Shown here: one piece after another, positions 1 to 7,951 of the stretch | Layout of the letters: each line of letters starts with the position of its first letter | How positions within the stretch are numbered: position 1 is the first letter of the stretch | Assembly (NCBI GenBank): GCA_049610385.1 | Contig: JBMYZL010000034.1 | Span: 1 to 16,517 of the forward strand | Reading direction: 5' to 3' | DNA from: JBMYZL01 sp049610385 | Lineage (GTDB): Bacteria; Bacteroidota; Bacteroidia; Flavobacteriales_D; Sanyastnellaceae | DNA length: 16,517 bases | Notes under the pieces: generated by a model | Seen by the model: only the letters and a program-made list of their open reading frames with translations | Database searches by the model: none | What the model was told of the DNA's origin: nothing | Made by a program: the position numbers and the translations under genes

Positions 1-14
1 CGAAATCATTGAAT

Positions 15-1892
15 ATGAAAAGGGTTGAATTGTGTTGCCTGATGCTCCTTTTTCTTTGCGACGGAACAGTCTTTTCTCAGGGGATTTCTCTCTACAATCC
101 CCAATCGTTGTACGACGAAGAAGGAGGATTTTACGATCCCATGATGCTGCGTGAATTGAATGTCGTTTTCGAGGATGCCGAGTATCATCAAACCTTGGTT
201 AACGCCTTCTTCAACAATCCTTCGTTGCGCATCCCGGCCACCGTGGAGTTGGATGGTGTCCTGCTGGACAGTGTGGGCACGAGGTACAAGGGGAATTCCA
301 CCTTCTGTTTGCCGAACGAGGAGGGAAATGTAAAGGTTCCTTACAATCTGGATTTCAACCATTGGGTTTCCGGACAGACCATCATGGGCTACAAGAAGGT
401 CAAGCTGGCCAATGCTTGGCTGGATCCAACCTACTGCAAGGAATACCTAGCGAGCCGCATCTACAGGAAGTATCTGCCGACGCCGGAAGTGAATCTGATC
501 AAGCTGCAAACACAGGGGCAATACACAGGGCTCTATGTCAACACGGAGAGCATCAACAAACAATTTTGTCAGAAGCATTTTGGTGAGGAGGACGGCGTGT
601 TGTTCAAATGCGATGGTGCAGGGGTATTCTGCGATGAAAATGGAGAGGGCACAGAAGGGGGCATTCCGGACTTGCGGTATTTGGGCCCCGACATTGAGGC
701 CTACCAAGACAGTTATACCTTGAAATCAGATGAGGGATGGGAAGCCCTGGTCGATCTCATTGAGACCTTAAATCTGAACCCTCAGAATCTGGGGGACAAA
801 TTGAACATTGACAGGGTGCTTTGGGCGTTTGCGGTGAACACGGTGGTGAGCAACCTCGACACCTACAATGGGTACTATGTGCACAATTACTACCTGTATC
901 AAGATGAAGAGGGGCGCTTCCAAATGATTCCATGGGATCTGGACAATTCCTTTGTGGGGGCCATCATGGGTTACAGCTATTGGAACCCCAACGAAGTCTA
1001 CCACTTTGATCCTTTTTTCTCAAGTTTTGACCCCGCTTGGGACACCCGACCATTGGCGGATTTCGTTTTCAATCATCCACAATATCGAAAACAGTATTTG
1101 GCACACGTCAGGACCATCTTGTCGGAGTCGATGGACATGTTCGCCCTAGAACAAGAAGTGGCCAACATCCAATCTCTTATTGAATCTGCGGCCAGCCAAG
1201 ATGCGAATAGCTTGTTTGGGATGAGTCAATTCTCGAACAACGTGCACAATGCGTTCTGGGCCGGGTGGGGATTTGCAGGAATATTGAGCACCATTGAGGC
1301 GCGGGTGGACTTTTTGTCCTCGCACGCGGAAGTCGATGTTTTGACTCCGACAATCTCTGTCGTGCAAGCAGTCAATGGCGCCATCGAAGCTACAGTCGCG
1401 GACGCAGCTGCGGTGGAATTGCTTTGGACGAACAACATGAATGCTGCTGAATTTGAAGCGGTTGAAATGGTCGACACGGGCATCTCAGGAGATTTCCAAG
1501 CGGGGGATGGGGTTTACACGGCAACAGTTCCCCTTGGTGCCAACGCTGAGTTTTTGTTTTACATCCGAGCCAGCAACGAAGAGGCGATGAGCCTCAAGCC
1601 CGCGCGTGCAGAGTATGAATATTACATCTATGACGCGTCAGCCACCGCAGACGTAACTGCGATGCAGGCTCGTTCTGACGGAATTTGGACAATCGCGCCC
1701 AACCCCGCACGCGAGACGTTTCGCCTTGTGAATTGTCCAGTACCTTCAAGAATCTGGATCAGGGACTTGCAAGGTCGTCTGGTCAAAGAGGTCACTTGGA
1801 ATGGTGATGCGATCGACATTCTTGGATGGGAACGAGGACTTTACATGTTGTCTTCTACCGACGGTCGTGCTGCGCGTCTCCTGGTGCGGTAA
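15..1892 (+). CDS. Secreted CotH-like kinase-fold protein with T9SS C-terminal sorting domain
   Basis: The protein is about 625 residues. It starts with a Sec signal peptide (MKRVELCC..., hydrophobic core, 'VFSQG' cleavage region). Residues about 45-400 match the CotH family: 'RYKGNST' at residues 90-96 and 'WDLDNSF' at 307-313, the latter resembling the metal-binding DxD of CotH kinases. Residues about 440-550 look like an Ig-like or fibronectin-like beta domain. Residues about 561-625 form a T9SS type A sorting domain ('NPARETF', '...DLQGRLVKEV', '...GLYML'). CotH proteins are atypical kinase-fold enzymes; Bacillus CotH phosphorylates spore-coat proteins. The substrate here is unknown, and surface or extracellular action is inferred from the signal and tail. 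I chose the ATG at 15; an in-frame TTG at 9 and possible upstream sequence outside the window are alternatives, but the signal peptide fits 15. No gene partner is evident downstream (340-base gap). Confidence 0.88.
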   Translation: MKRVELCCLMLLFLCDGTVFSQGISLYNPQSLYDEEGGFYDPMMLRELNVVFEDAEYHQTLVNAFFNNPSLRIPATVELDGVLLDSVGTRYKGNSTFCLPNEEGNVKVPYNLDFNHWVSGQTIMGYKKVKLANAWLDPTYCKEYLASRIYRKYLPTPEVNLIKLQTQGQYTGLYVNTESINKQFCQKHFGEEDGVLFKCDGAGVFCDENGEGTEGGIPDLRYLGPDIEAYQDSYTLKSDEGWEALVDLIETLNLNPQNLGDKLNIDRVLWAFAVNTVVSNLDTYNGYYVHNYYLYQDEEGRFQMIPWDLDNSFVGAIMGYSYWNPNEVYHFDPFFSSFDPAWDTRPLADFVFNHPQYRKQYLAHVRTILSESMDMFALEQEVANIQSLIESAASQDANSLFGMSQFSNNVHNAFWAGWGFAGILSTIEARVDFLSSHAEVDVLTPTISVVQAVNGAIEATVADAAAVELLWTNNMNAAEFEAVEMVDTGISGDFQAGDGVYTATVPLGANAEFLFYIRASNEEAMSLKPARAEYEYYIYDASATADVTAMQARSDGIWTIAPNPARETFRLVNCPVPSRIWIRDLQGRLVKEVTWNGDAIDILGWERGLYMLSSTDGRAARLLVR

Positions 1893-2232
1893 GCGTTTCC
1901 CTTCCAGTTCTAGTTTGATTATTTGTCATGAGAAGGGCGACACTGAGCCAAGTTCGGGGCAAAATCTCCTGAAGACCTTGGTCAAGGTTTGAAATCAGCT
2001 TCAATATTCAAGTCAGTGGTATTTGACCTGTTAAAACTGTCCCTTGCTCGCATTGTAGCGACGGTAGTCATGTTTTGACAGCCTTGTGACCCAGTGGTAA
2101 GCTTGAACAGCATCGGACCTCCGCATTTCCCGATCAAGCCTTTAGAATTGAGAGGGAGCATTGATTCGACTTCTCCACAAGTGTGGCGTACCTTCGAATT
2201 CACCTTAGCTACCAAAACGAGCCAAGTCAAAA
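1893..2232. other. Intergenic region, 340 bases, with possible promoter
   Basis: No convincing gene lies here. An antisense open frame of 82 codons (1982-2230, minus) has no recognisable domain, membrane pattern or plausible start context. A short palindrome, ACCTTG-GT-CAAGGT, lies at 1975-1988 and a 6-base inverted repeat (CCCTTC/GAAGGG) at 1899-1904 and 1932-1937; neither is followed by a T-run, so neither is a good terminator. A Bacteroidota-like promoter candidate is listed separately. Confidence 0.6.
2074..2105 (+). promoter_or_regulatory. Candidate Bacteroidota-type promoter for the DUF1772 gene
   Basis: TTTG at 2074-2077 is followed after 20 bases by TAAGCTTG at 2098-2105. This fits the Bacteroidota pattern TTTG-N(about 19-21)-TAnnTTTG with one mismatch in the -7 box. 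It would give a leader of roughly 120 bases before the ATG at 2233. It was found by eye and chance occurrence is quite possible. Confidence 0.3.
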
Positions 2233-2739
2233 ATGGAGTTTTCGATGAATATTCAATCCATCATTGTAGCTGCAGCCATTCTGTTAACAGGGATCATGGC
2301 GGGCATCTTCTTCACATGGTCCAATGCGGTCATGCCAGGAATTGGCAAGCTCCACGATTTGGAATTCCTGCAGGCGTTCAAATCGATGAACCGTGTGATT
2401 TTAAATCAAGCCTTTCTGGCTGTTTTTGGCGGTGCAATCCTCACCGTTCTCCTCGTCCCCATCTCCCATTTCACGTTGTTCCCTAAGGCCCTGTTTTGGT
2501 TTTACGTCTGCGTGTTTGTTATTTATGCCATCGGCGTCTTTGGTGTTACCGTTAACGGGAATATCCCTTTGAATGAACATTTGGATCAGGCCAATTTGAC
2601 CAACATGTCAGGGCATGAGTTAAAGAACTTGAGGGAGACCATTGAATCGAAGTGGGTCTCATACAACCTCATTCGTACCGTATGCTCAACAATCACATTT
2701 ACGTGCCTGATTTATTCCCATTTCTTCTGGGGTGAATGA
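2233..2739 (+). CDS. DUF1772 (anthrone oxygenase-like) membrane protein
   Basis: A 168-residue protein with about four hydrophobic segments: residues about 7-29, 57-78, 85-108 and 148-165. The pattern fits DUF1772: an N-terminal 'GIMAGIFFTWSNAVMPGIGKL', a central 'N..ILNQ' region, and 'GVTVNGNIPLNEHLD' between TM3 and TM4, which corresponds to the family's conserved 'NVPLN..L' loop. DUF1772 is named after fungal anthrone oxygenases, but most bacterial members have no tested function, so I would not infer the reaction. The start is the ATG at 2233; an ATG at 2245 (MNIQS...) is equally good and no Shine-Dalgarno site decides between them. It stands alone, with a 340-base gap upstream and 170 bases before lemA. 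Confidence 0.82.
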   Translation: MEFSMNIQSIIVAAAILLTGIMAGIFFTWSNAVMPGIGKLHDLEFLQAFKSMNRVILNQAFLAVFGGAILTVLLVPISHFTLFPKALFWFYVCVFVIYAIGVFGVTVNGNIPLNEHLDQANLTNMSGHELKNLRETIESKWVSYNLIRTVCSTITFTCLIYSHFFWGE

Positions 2740-2757
2740 GGAGAAAGAGTGTGGGGA

Positions 2758-2900
2758 GTTAATTGAGGCGATTGCTTGACTGAATCGGCGTTAATTGTGT
2801 TTAGCATCTGTCTCGCTGGGGCCTCCATTATGGAGTTGTAACGTGTTGAATTCGAGGGGCGAACAACTCTTTTTGGTATCCATCCCCCGGGAACAACTAT
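2758..2900 (+). repeat. Two pairs of short direct repeats in the lemA leader
   Basis: GTTAATTG occurs at 2758-2765 and again at 2790-2797 (32-base period). GAACAACTcT and GAACAACTaT occur at 2861-2870 and 2891-2900 (30-base period, about three helical turns). They lie between the DUF1772 stop and the lemA start. They could be regulator half-sites or chance. Confidence 0.35.
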
Positions 2901-2909
2901 ATTTCCCTC

Positions 2910-3494
2910 ATGAAATATGTCATCGGAATTGTTCTTGCCGTTTTGGCCCTTGTTGGCTTCAGCGCTATGAGCAGCTACAACGGGTTTGTCTCACTTGAGG
3001 AAGGGGTGGATGCCGAATGGTCCAATGTCGAAACTCAATATCAGCGAAGGTTTGATCTCATTCCCAACCTGGTCGCTACAGTTCAGGGGGCTGCTGATTT
3101 TGAAAAGGAGACGCTCACGGCAGTGACCGAGGCACGTGCATCTGCTTTCAACGCGATGCAGGCGGTTGGGAATGGAACCGGAAGCATTGCGGATTTTCAG
3201 CAATCCAACGTCGTGCTGGGTAGGGCCATGAGTGGTTTGCTTGGATACAGTGAACGTTACCCAGAAATTCAAGCCACTGAAAATTTCTCAGATCTCCAAG
3301 CCCAACTGGAGGGGACAGAAAATCGAATTTCTGTGGCGAGGAAGAGATTCAACGAGGCGGTTCAGGGCTACAACGGTAAGATTCGGCGTTTTCCGGGTGT
3401 GTTTTGGGCAGGCATGTTTGGTTTTGACCAGAGAGAATATTTTGAATCTGTGGAGGAGTCGAAAGTGGCGCCATCTGTAACCTTTGACTCCTAA
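2910..3494 (+). CDS. lemA: LemA family protein
   Basis: A 194-residue protein with one N-terminal membrane anchor (residues about 3-20), then an alpha-helical domain. The LemA signature is clear: 'YNGFVSLEEGVDAEWSNV' (residues 23-40) and 'QYQRRFDLIPNLV' (43-55), followed by a long coiled helical region with 'SDLQAQLEGTENRISVARKRFNEAVQGYN', here described rather than quoted in full as the conserved NRI.VAR..(F/Y)N...YN block. Length is typical of the family. Its molecular function is not established; a membrane-tethered helical bundle facing away from the cytoplasm is the usual picture. It is the first gene of a three-gene unit: its stop TAA (3492-3494) overlaps the next gene's ATG by one base, so translational coupling is likely. 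A TATATTTC box lies only 4 bases before the ATG. Confidence 0.93.
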   Translation: MKYVIGIVLAVLALVGFSAMSSYNGFVSLEEGVDAEWSNVETQYQRRFDLIPNLVATVQGAADFEKETLTAVTEARASAFNAMQAVGNGTGSIADFQQSNVVLGRAMSGLLGYSERYPEIQATENFSDLQAQLEGTENRISVARKRFNEAVQGYNGKIRRFPGVFWAGMFGFDQREYFESVEESKVAPSVTFDS

Positions 3495-3931
3495 TGTCCA
3501 CAACAAATTTTCTCAGCGACCAAGAACAAGCGAATATCTTGGATGCGATTTCGGATGCGGAATCGCAAACAAGCGGTGAAATCCGTTTGCATCTCGAGTT
3601 GCGTTGCAAGGGTGACGTTTTGGATCGAGCGGCGGTGGTGTTTGAGACGTTGGCCATGCACAAGACTGCACTCCGCAATGGAGTGCTATTTTATTTGGCC
3701 ACAGAGGATCGAAAGTTTGCCATTCTTGGGGATGGCGGAATCAATGCAGTTGTTCCAGAGGGTTTTTGGAATGAGGTGAAAGACACCGTGATTGCTGGTT
3801 TGGCAGCGAGAAATCCGGCGGAGGGGCTTGCTTCAGGAATTCGAATGGCAGGCCAGCAATTGTCCAACCACTTTCCTGTGAAGGACAACGACATCAATGA
3901 ATTGTCAAACGACATCAGCTTTGGGTCATGA
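3494..3931 (+). CDS. Small soluble TPM-domain protein
   Basis: A 145-residue protein with no signal peptide and no membrane segment. It resembles the TPM (TLP18.3/Psb32/MOLO-1) family: an N-terminal helix 'ANILDAISDAESQTSGEIRL', a beta strand with 'GVLFYLATEDRKFAILGDGGIN' split over residues about 63-84, and a following helix with 'FWNEVKDTVIAGL'. In many Bacteroidota a short TPM protein of this kind sits between lemA and a larger TPM protein with a Gly-rich tail, as here. The start is fixed by the TAATG overlap with lemA, and the end by an ATGA overlap with the next gene. Function is not known; a role in membrane-associated maintenance with its neighbours is inference. Lack of an export signal suggests it works on the cytoplasmic side. 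Confidence 0.85.
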   Translation: MSTTNFLSDQEQANILDAISDAESQTSGEIRLHLELRCKGDVLDRAAVVFETLAMHKTALRNGVLFYLATEDRKFAILGDGGINAVVPEGFWNEVKDTVIAGLAARNPAEGLASGIRMAGQQLSNHFPVKDNDINELSNDISFGS

Positions 3932-4737
3932 CAACACGTGGATTTCTACTTGCGTTTCTCATCGCGAATGCTTCATGGATTTTCGCCCAAGCCCCCCTTG
4001 AGTGCCTGCCGAAACACGGGACACCCGGGACTTTTGTTTACGACTTTGCCAACGTGTTGTCGGCAGAGGATGAGGTGGAATTCAACCAAAGCATACAAAG
4101 TCTCAACGACACCACACCCAACAGCATCGTCGTGGTGACTCACCCGGACTTTTGTGGTGAGGAGCCATTTGAGTTTGCGACGGGAGTTGGTGAAAAGTGG
4201 GGAGTTGGGGACGCCCAATTTGACAATGGTGTGGTCGTTGCAATTTTACCAAAAACTGAAGGACGCCGTGGCCAAGTGTTCATCGCTGTGGGCTACGGCC
4301 TTGAAGGTGTACTCCCAGACGCCACAGTCAATCGAATCATTGACAATGAGGTGATACCCGAGTTCAAGGTAGGTGGCCCCGAGGCCTATGCCTGGGGAGT
4401 TCGAAATGCCCTCCACGTCATCGGACCCCTGGTCAGTGGTGAAATCCAAGGATATGAGCCGGTGGCGCCGTTGGGTGCTGCAGGAATGATTGTGGCCCTC
4501 CTCTTTTTCGGATTTCTGTTCCTTCTTCCGATTCTGATTATGGCGTTTGTGGTGCGGAAGTATGCCCGCAACAACAACCTCGGGACGTTGGTCGCTTTCA
4601 TGCTCGTCGCGAACCGTTCAGCACAAAGGAACAAGGGGGCTTTCAAGAATTTTAGCAGTGGGGGTGGAGGATTTCTTGGCAGCGGTGGATTCGGTGGTGG
4701 GAGTTTTGGCGGTGGTGGGGCAGGCGGAAGTTGGTAA
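3928..4737 (+). CDS. Membrane-anchored TPM-domain protein with Gly-rich tail (YgcG-like)
   Basis: A 269-residue protein. A signal peptide covers residues 1-20 (...ASWIFA|QAP). The TPM domain spans about 25-165, with 'FVYDFANVLSAEDEVEFNQ', 'SIVVVTHPD', 'KWGVGDAQFDNGVVVAI' and 'FIAVGYGLEGVLPDA' blocks that are diagnostic of the family. One membrane segment lies at about 185-210. The tail from about 244 to 269 is almost all Gly/Ser/Phe and ends 'GGAGGSW', the usual YgcG-type ending. The TPM domain should therefore lie in the periplasm with a cytoplasmic C-terminal tail. It overlaps the upstream TPM gene by 4 bases (ATGA, 3928-3931) and completes the lemA operon. Biochemical function is unproven; the plant relatives act in photosystem II maintenance, which does not transfer directly here. 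Confidence 0.9.
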   Translation: MTTRGFLLAFLIANASWIFAQAPLECLPKHGTPGTFVYDFANVLSAEDEVEFNQSIQSLNDTTPNSIVVVTHPDFCGEEPFEFATGVGEKWGVGDAQFDNGVVVAILPKTEGRRGQVFIAVGYGLEGVLPDATVNRIIDNEVIPEFKVGGPEAYAWGVRNALHVIGPLVSGEIQGYEPVAPLGAAGMIVALLFFGFLFLLPILIMAFVVRKYARNNNLGTLVAFMLVANRSAQRNKGAFKNFSSGGGGFLGSGGFGGGSFGGGGAGGSW

Positions 4738-4881
4738 ATCAAGTCGGAGTTTCCTCGAGGTCAATAGTACTCGACCAAATCAAAGTTGAGCGTATTTGGT
4801 GTTTGTCTTTTTGGGTCTGCGACTCAGGTGGTATGGATGATGCTTTTGCGGAATGCTGCCGTGTTTGAGAATCAATCGAAA

Positions 4882-5706
4882 ATGGGATATCTTGTACAGA
4901 TGTCATTTCGGTTTCTTGTCCTGCTTTGCGCAATGATGCTGGTCGTCGTCAGCACATCTGCACAATCCAATGAGTTGTACGATCCCGATTGCAATGGGGA
5001 TGGTTGTTATGCGGCAGATGATCTGTTGTGCTTTTTGAGTCTTTTTGGGAATTGTGGCCCGTTCGGTTGTGGGGATCCCCTGACGTACTTTGATCATACG
5101 TACGAAACTGTTGAGATGGGTGGACAGTGCTGGTTCGCAGAGAATTTACAGACGGTCAATTACGCGAATGGCGACGACATTCCTTCAACATTGACCGACA
5201 GCCAATGGAACTATGCCAATTCTGGTGCGACCACCGTGTATGGAGAGGACTCAGGTTGCAACGATTATTCGCCTGACATTGATTCATGCGACCCCGTCGA
5301 GGCACTGCAAGCCTACGGCCGTCTTTATAACTGGTATGCAGTAGACGATGAACGTGGCCTATGTCCTTCGGGTTGGCATGTGCCGACTGAATCGGAGTGG
5401 TACACACTGGTCACCCAATTCGGAGGGTACTCTTCGGCGGGTGAAGCGCTCAAATCGACTTTCGGTTGGAGCGATTCAGGCCAAGGAACAAACGAAAGTG
5501 GGTTCGACGGCATGCCTGGCGGGAAGAGGCAAGATGGTTCTGGCTATTTCTCAAGTGCTGGAAGCATCGGAGTGTGGTGGACGGCCACCCCATATTCCAG
5601 CTTGGCTCGTTATTCTGAATTGAAGTTCAACAGCAACGGGGTGATCAATTCCTACGCGGACCGAGAGACAGGTTTTTCGGTCAGATGCGTGCTAGACATG
5701 GAGTGA
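4882..5706 (+). CDS. Secreted Cys-rich protein with dockerin-like loop and FISUMP domain
   Basis: About 274 residues from the ATG at 4882. The signal peptide core is 'FRFLVLLCAMMLVVVSTSAQ'. Next comes an EF-hand-like calcium loop, 'DPDCNGDGCYAADDLLCF' (from residue 34), whose D-x-N-x-D-G...DLL pattern resembles dockerin modules. Residues about 72-274 form a FISUMP domain (Fibrobacter succinogenes major paralogous domain) with 'GGQCWFAENL', 'LYNWYAV', 'GLCPSGWHVPTESEW' and the terminal 'GFSVRCV' blocks. The mature chain has ten cysteines, an even number consistent with disulfides outside the cytoplasm. No T9SS tail is present, so final localisation is uncertain. The reading frame is open from a TTG at 4786, but that would add 32 residues before the signal; ATG 4900 is the other reasonable start. 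The domain's function is unknown. Confidence 0.85.
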   Translation: MGYLVQMSFRFLVLLCAMMLVVVSTSAQSNELYDPDCNGDGCYAADDLLCFLSLFGNCGPFGCGDPLTYFDHTYETVEMGGQCWFAENLQTVNYANGDDIPSTLTDSQWNYANSGATTVYGEDSGCNDYSPDIDSCDPVEALQAYGRLYNWYAVDDERGLCPSGWHVPTESEWYTLVTQFGGYSSAGEALKSTFGWSDSGQGTNESGFDGMPGGKRQDGSGYFSSAGSIGVWWTATPYSSLARYSELKFNSNGVINSYADRETGFSVRCVLDME

Positions 5707-6021
5707 CTTTTCGCAGGATGCCCCCCCAAATCAAGTTTGAGGGTGTTCGTTGTTGTCATGAGGGATTCACATTGGAGATGAAATGGAAGTTGGGACGTAA
5801 CCGGTTGGTGTCAGATATCCAGACTTGCATCTGCGAACGAATATCGCTTCTTGCACCGCAGCACATGTGCATTTTTACAGGGTGAGTCCTAGCAGGTAGA
5901 AGACAGGTGTTTTTGGATCCTTGTATGCAACTAGTTTTGCGATATTCTTTTTTTGGCTAAAAGAGTACTCATAGCTTTCAATTGAATACCTTGACGTCTG
6001 TTCACACATCACCTGTTCAAC
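5707..6021. other. Intergenic region, 315 bases
   Basis: No gene is supported. The open frame at 5685-5885 (plus) lacks any domain and overlaps the end of the FISUMP gene in another frame. The last 110 bases are AT-rich with T-runs (5911-5914, 5947-5954) and hold the promoter candidate listed separately. Confidence 0.6.
5912..5939 (+). promoter_or_regulatory. Candidate promoter for the seven-repeat secreted protein at 6022
   Basis: TAGTTTTG at 5932-5939 is a full match to the Bacteroidota -7 box TAnnTTTG. TTTG at 5912-5915 sits 16 bases upstream, a little short of the usual spacing. The leader to the ATG at 6022 would be about 75 bases. Only a visual match supports this. Confidence 0.35.
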
Positions 6022-7863
6022 ATGAATAAATCATTGTTTACCCTGAGTTTGGTTTTGATTGCAACTTGCCTCAGTGCTCAGCCAGAGGGCATCACTTGGC
6101 AAGCCACGTTTGGGGGCTCTGCGATGGAATACGCCGAAGGGGTTTGTTCCAGGCCTGAGGGGGGGTGGTTGATCTGTGGCTACTCTGGGTCTGCAGAAGG
6201 ATTTTTCGCCGACAATCAGGGCGGTGACGATATGTATGTGGCATCCATATCGCCTGACGGGACTTTGGAAGGCGTCGAACTCTACGGCTCGACGGGATTT
6301 GACCGTGCAGCATGCATCATCCCCATTGCTGAAGGTGGATACGCCATGATTGGACGTGCGGGTGAAAATGACGGGGACTTGAGTGTGGATGTCACAGGGT
6401 CCAGTGACGCTTGGTTTGGCATCTTAGATGAATCACTCAACCTGGTCAGTCAATTGGGTTTTGGTGGGAATTCCTTGGACGAAGGACTTGAACTGATACA
6501 AACGTCGGACGGCGGATTTTTGCTCTCGGGGGAAACGACGAGTTCTGATGATGCTTTTGGAGAACATTTGGGATCAAGGGATGTGTTTCTTGTCAAATTG
6601 TCTGCGGATTTGACGACCGAATGGGTTTCGAGTTTTGGGGGTTCAAGCATCGACGACGTTAAGGATGTCTTGGAAGTCGAAGACGGCTATGTGGTTGCAG
6701 GTGCGAGCCAAAGCACGGATATAGACTTGGAGGGCAATTCAGGGGGGCAGATTCCCTGGATCTTCAAAGTGGATTTTGCTGGCGAATTGGTGTGGAGTAC
6801 GAGCTTCAGCAGCACGTACACAGGCGGTTACATCAATGCCATTTACCCCACGGAAAACGGCGGGCTGATGATGGCTGGAACGACTTCGTTTGAGTCCGGA
6901 CAAGGTGCCAAATTTGGGTTTATTGGGACCATGTCCAGCGATGGCATCTTGCTTCAGTTGGAGGATTTTGGAACCGCTGTCGATGATTACCTCGAGGACT
7001 TTGTTGTGTTGGAGGATGGAAGCATGGTGGGCGTGGGATACACCCAAGGGAGTTTCACGTTGGGAGGCATCGGCGGCAGCGACTTTTGGCTCTTGGGTGT
7101 AAATGCCGACTTGACTTTTGACTGGCAGCAAGTCTACGGAGGAAGCGGGGCGGACGGGGGGTATCACATCTTGCAAGACAGCGATGGCTTTGTGTTGATG
7201 GGGACAAGTGGTACGCCAGATGGCGACATATTAACAAACAATGGGCTCAGCGATGTCACGGTTTTGCGCGTGGGAGAAGTGGGTCAAGTAGCTGGATGCA
7301 CGGACGAGGCTGCTTGCAATTTCAATGCCCTCGCCACTGAGGACGATGGGTCGTGCGAGTACGTGGAGCTGCAGGCCATCGAAGGCGAGCAAAGCCCCTT
7401 TTCCTTTGAGCCATACGTCTACTCCTACCCTGGTGGTGTTGGCAGCACCTTCGATTGGGTGGTGGAAGGTGGTGTCATCACAGAAGGGCAGGGCACCAAT
7501 GTAGTGACTGTGGTTTGGCAAGAGGGTGGAATGGAGAGCTTGTCTGTGGTGGAAACCACAGAGGAAGGTTGCTTGGGTGAAGTTGTGGAACTTGATATTG
7601 ATGTCATCAGCGATGTTGCCCATTTCGAGCGAGGTGACCTCAGGGTGTATCCCAACCCAACACGTGGGCTCGTTCGCATTGATTTCCCTGGAATCCATAC
7701 CTCATCAGATGTGCTTCAACTCTTGACTTTAGAGGGGCAATTGGTGAAAGAGCAAGCCCTGGTTGCCGGAACGACCATCGATTGCCACGCACTCGAACCA
7801 GGGATGTACGTGGTTCAGTGCGGAGCATTCAAGAGTCGCATTCTGATTCTGCCTTCCGAGTGA
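6022..7863 (+). CDS. Secreted seven-repeat (propeller-like) protein with PKD-like region and T9SS tail
   Basis: A 613-residue protein. The signal peptide is residues 1-19 (...ATCLSA|QPEG). Residues about 26-417 hold seven repeats of about 56 residues with the core 'FGGSxxDxxxxxxxxxDGGxxxxGxTxS...D.(W/F)(L/V)xKxxxDGxxxW', as in delta-60/SBBP-like repeats. Residues about 425-447 carry 'GCTDEAACNFNALATEDDGS', a cysteine motif common in Flavobacteriales surface proteins. Residues about 450-535 resemble a PKD-like domain ('TFDWVVEGG', 'VVTVVWQEGG'). The last 70 residues are a T9SS type A sorting domain ('LRVYPNPTRG...', 'LLTLEGQLVKEQ', 'LEPGMYVVQ'). It is probably cell-surface or secreted; ligand and role are unknown. 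It appears monocistronic, with a terminator just after it. Confidence 0.88.
   Translation: MNKSLFTLSLVLIATCLSAQPEGITWQATFGGSAMEYAEGVCSRPEGGWLICGYSGSAEGFFADNQGGDDMYVASISPDGTLEGVELYGSTGFDRAACIIPIAEGGYAMIGRAGENDGDLSVDVTGSSDAWFGILDESLNLVSQLGFGGNSLDEGLELIQTSDGGFLLSGETTSSDDAFGEHLGSRDVFLVKLSADLTTEWVSSFGGSSIDDVKDVLEVEDGYVVAGASQSTDIDLEGNSGGQIPWIFKVDFAGELVWSTSFSSTYTGGYINAIYPTENGGLMMAGTTSFESGQGAKFGFIGTMSSDGILLQLEDFGTAVDDYLEDFVVLEDGSMVGVGYTQGSFTLGGIGGSDFWLLGVNADLTFDWQQVYGGSGADGGYHILQDSDGFVLMGTSGTPDGDILTNNGLSDVTVLRVGEVGQVAGCTDEAACNFNALATEDDGSCEYVELQAIEGEQSPFSFEPYVYSYPGGVGSTFDWVVEGGVITEGQGTNVVTVVWQEGGMESLSVVETTEEGCLGEVVELDIDVISDVAHFERGDLRVYPNPTRGLVRIDFPGIHTSSDVLQLLTLEGQLVKEQALVAGTTIDCHALEPGMYVVQCGAFKSRILILPSE
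6097..7272 (+). repeat. Seven protein-level repeats of about 56 residues
   Basis: Blocks begin near residues 26, 87, 145, 204, 261, 315 and 371 of the protein encoded from 6022. Each pairs an aromatic-Gly-Gly/Ser start with a central Gly-rich 'xGGxxxxG' strand and a closing hydrophobic strand. Seven units suggest a seven-bladed beta-propeller. Boundaries are by eye and may shift by a few residues. Confidence 0.65.
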
Positions 7864-7927
7864 AACCTTCAGGCAAACTTGATGGGCCCGATAGGCATTC
7901 ATTTTAATCCTTCAAATCCATGAGTCA

Positions 7928-7951
7928 GGTTATTTGATAACCCCTTCTTTT
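7928..7951 (+). terminator. Rho-independent terminator after the gene ending at 7863
   Basis: GGTTAT (7928-7933), loop TTG, ATAACC (7937-7942) form a perfect 6-base-pair stem, followed by CCTTCTTTTT on the plus strand. It lies 65 bases past the stop at 7863. It overlaps the stop codon and last codons of the convergent 63-aa ORF. Confidence 0.6.

Noticed and set aside
1982..2230. 82-codon minus-strand frame in the first intergenic gap
   Set aside because: No hydrophobic pattern, family or start context; composition looks random.
5685..5885. 66-codon plus-strand frame after the FISUMP gene
   Set aside because: It overlaps the real gene out of frame and has no domain or signal.
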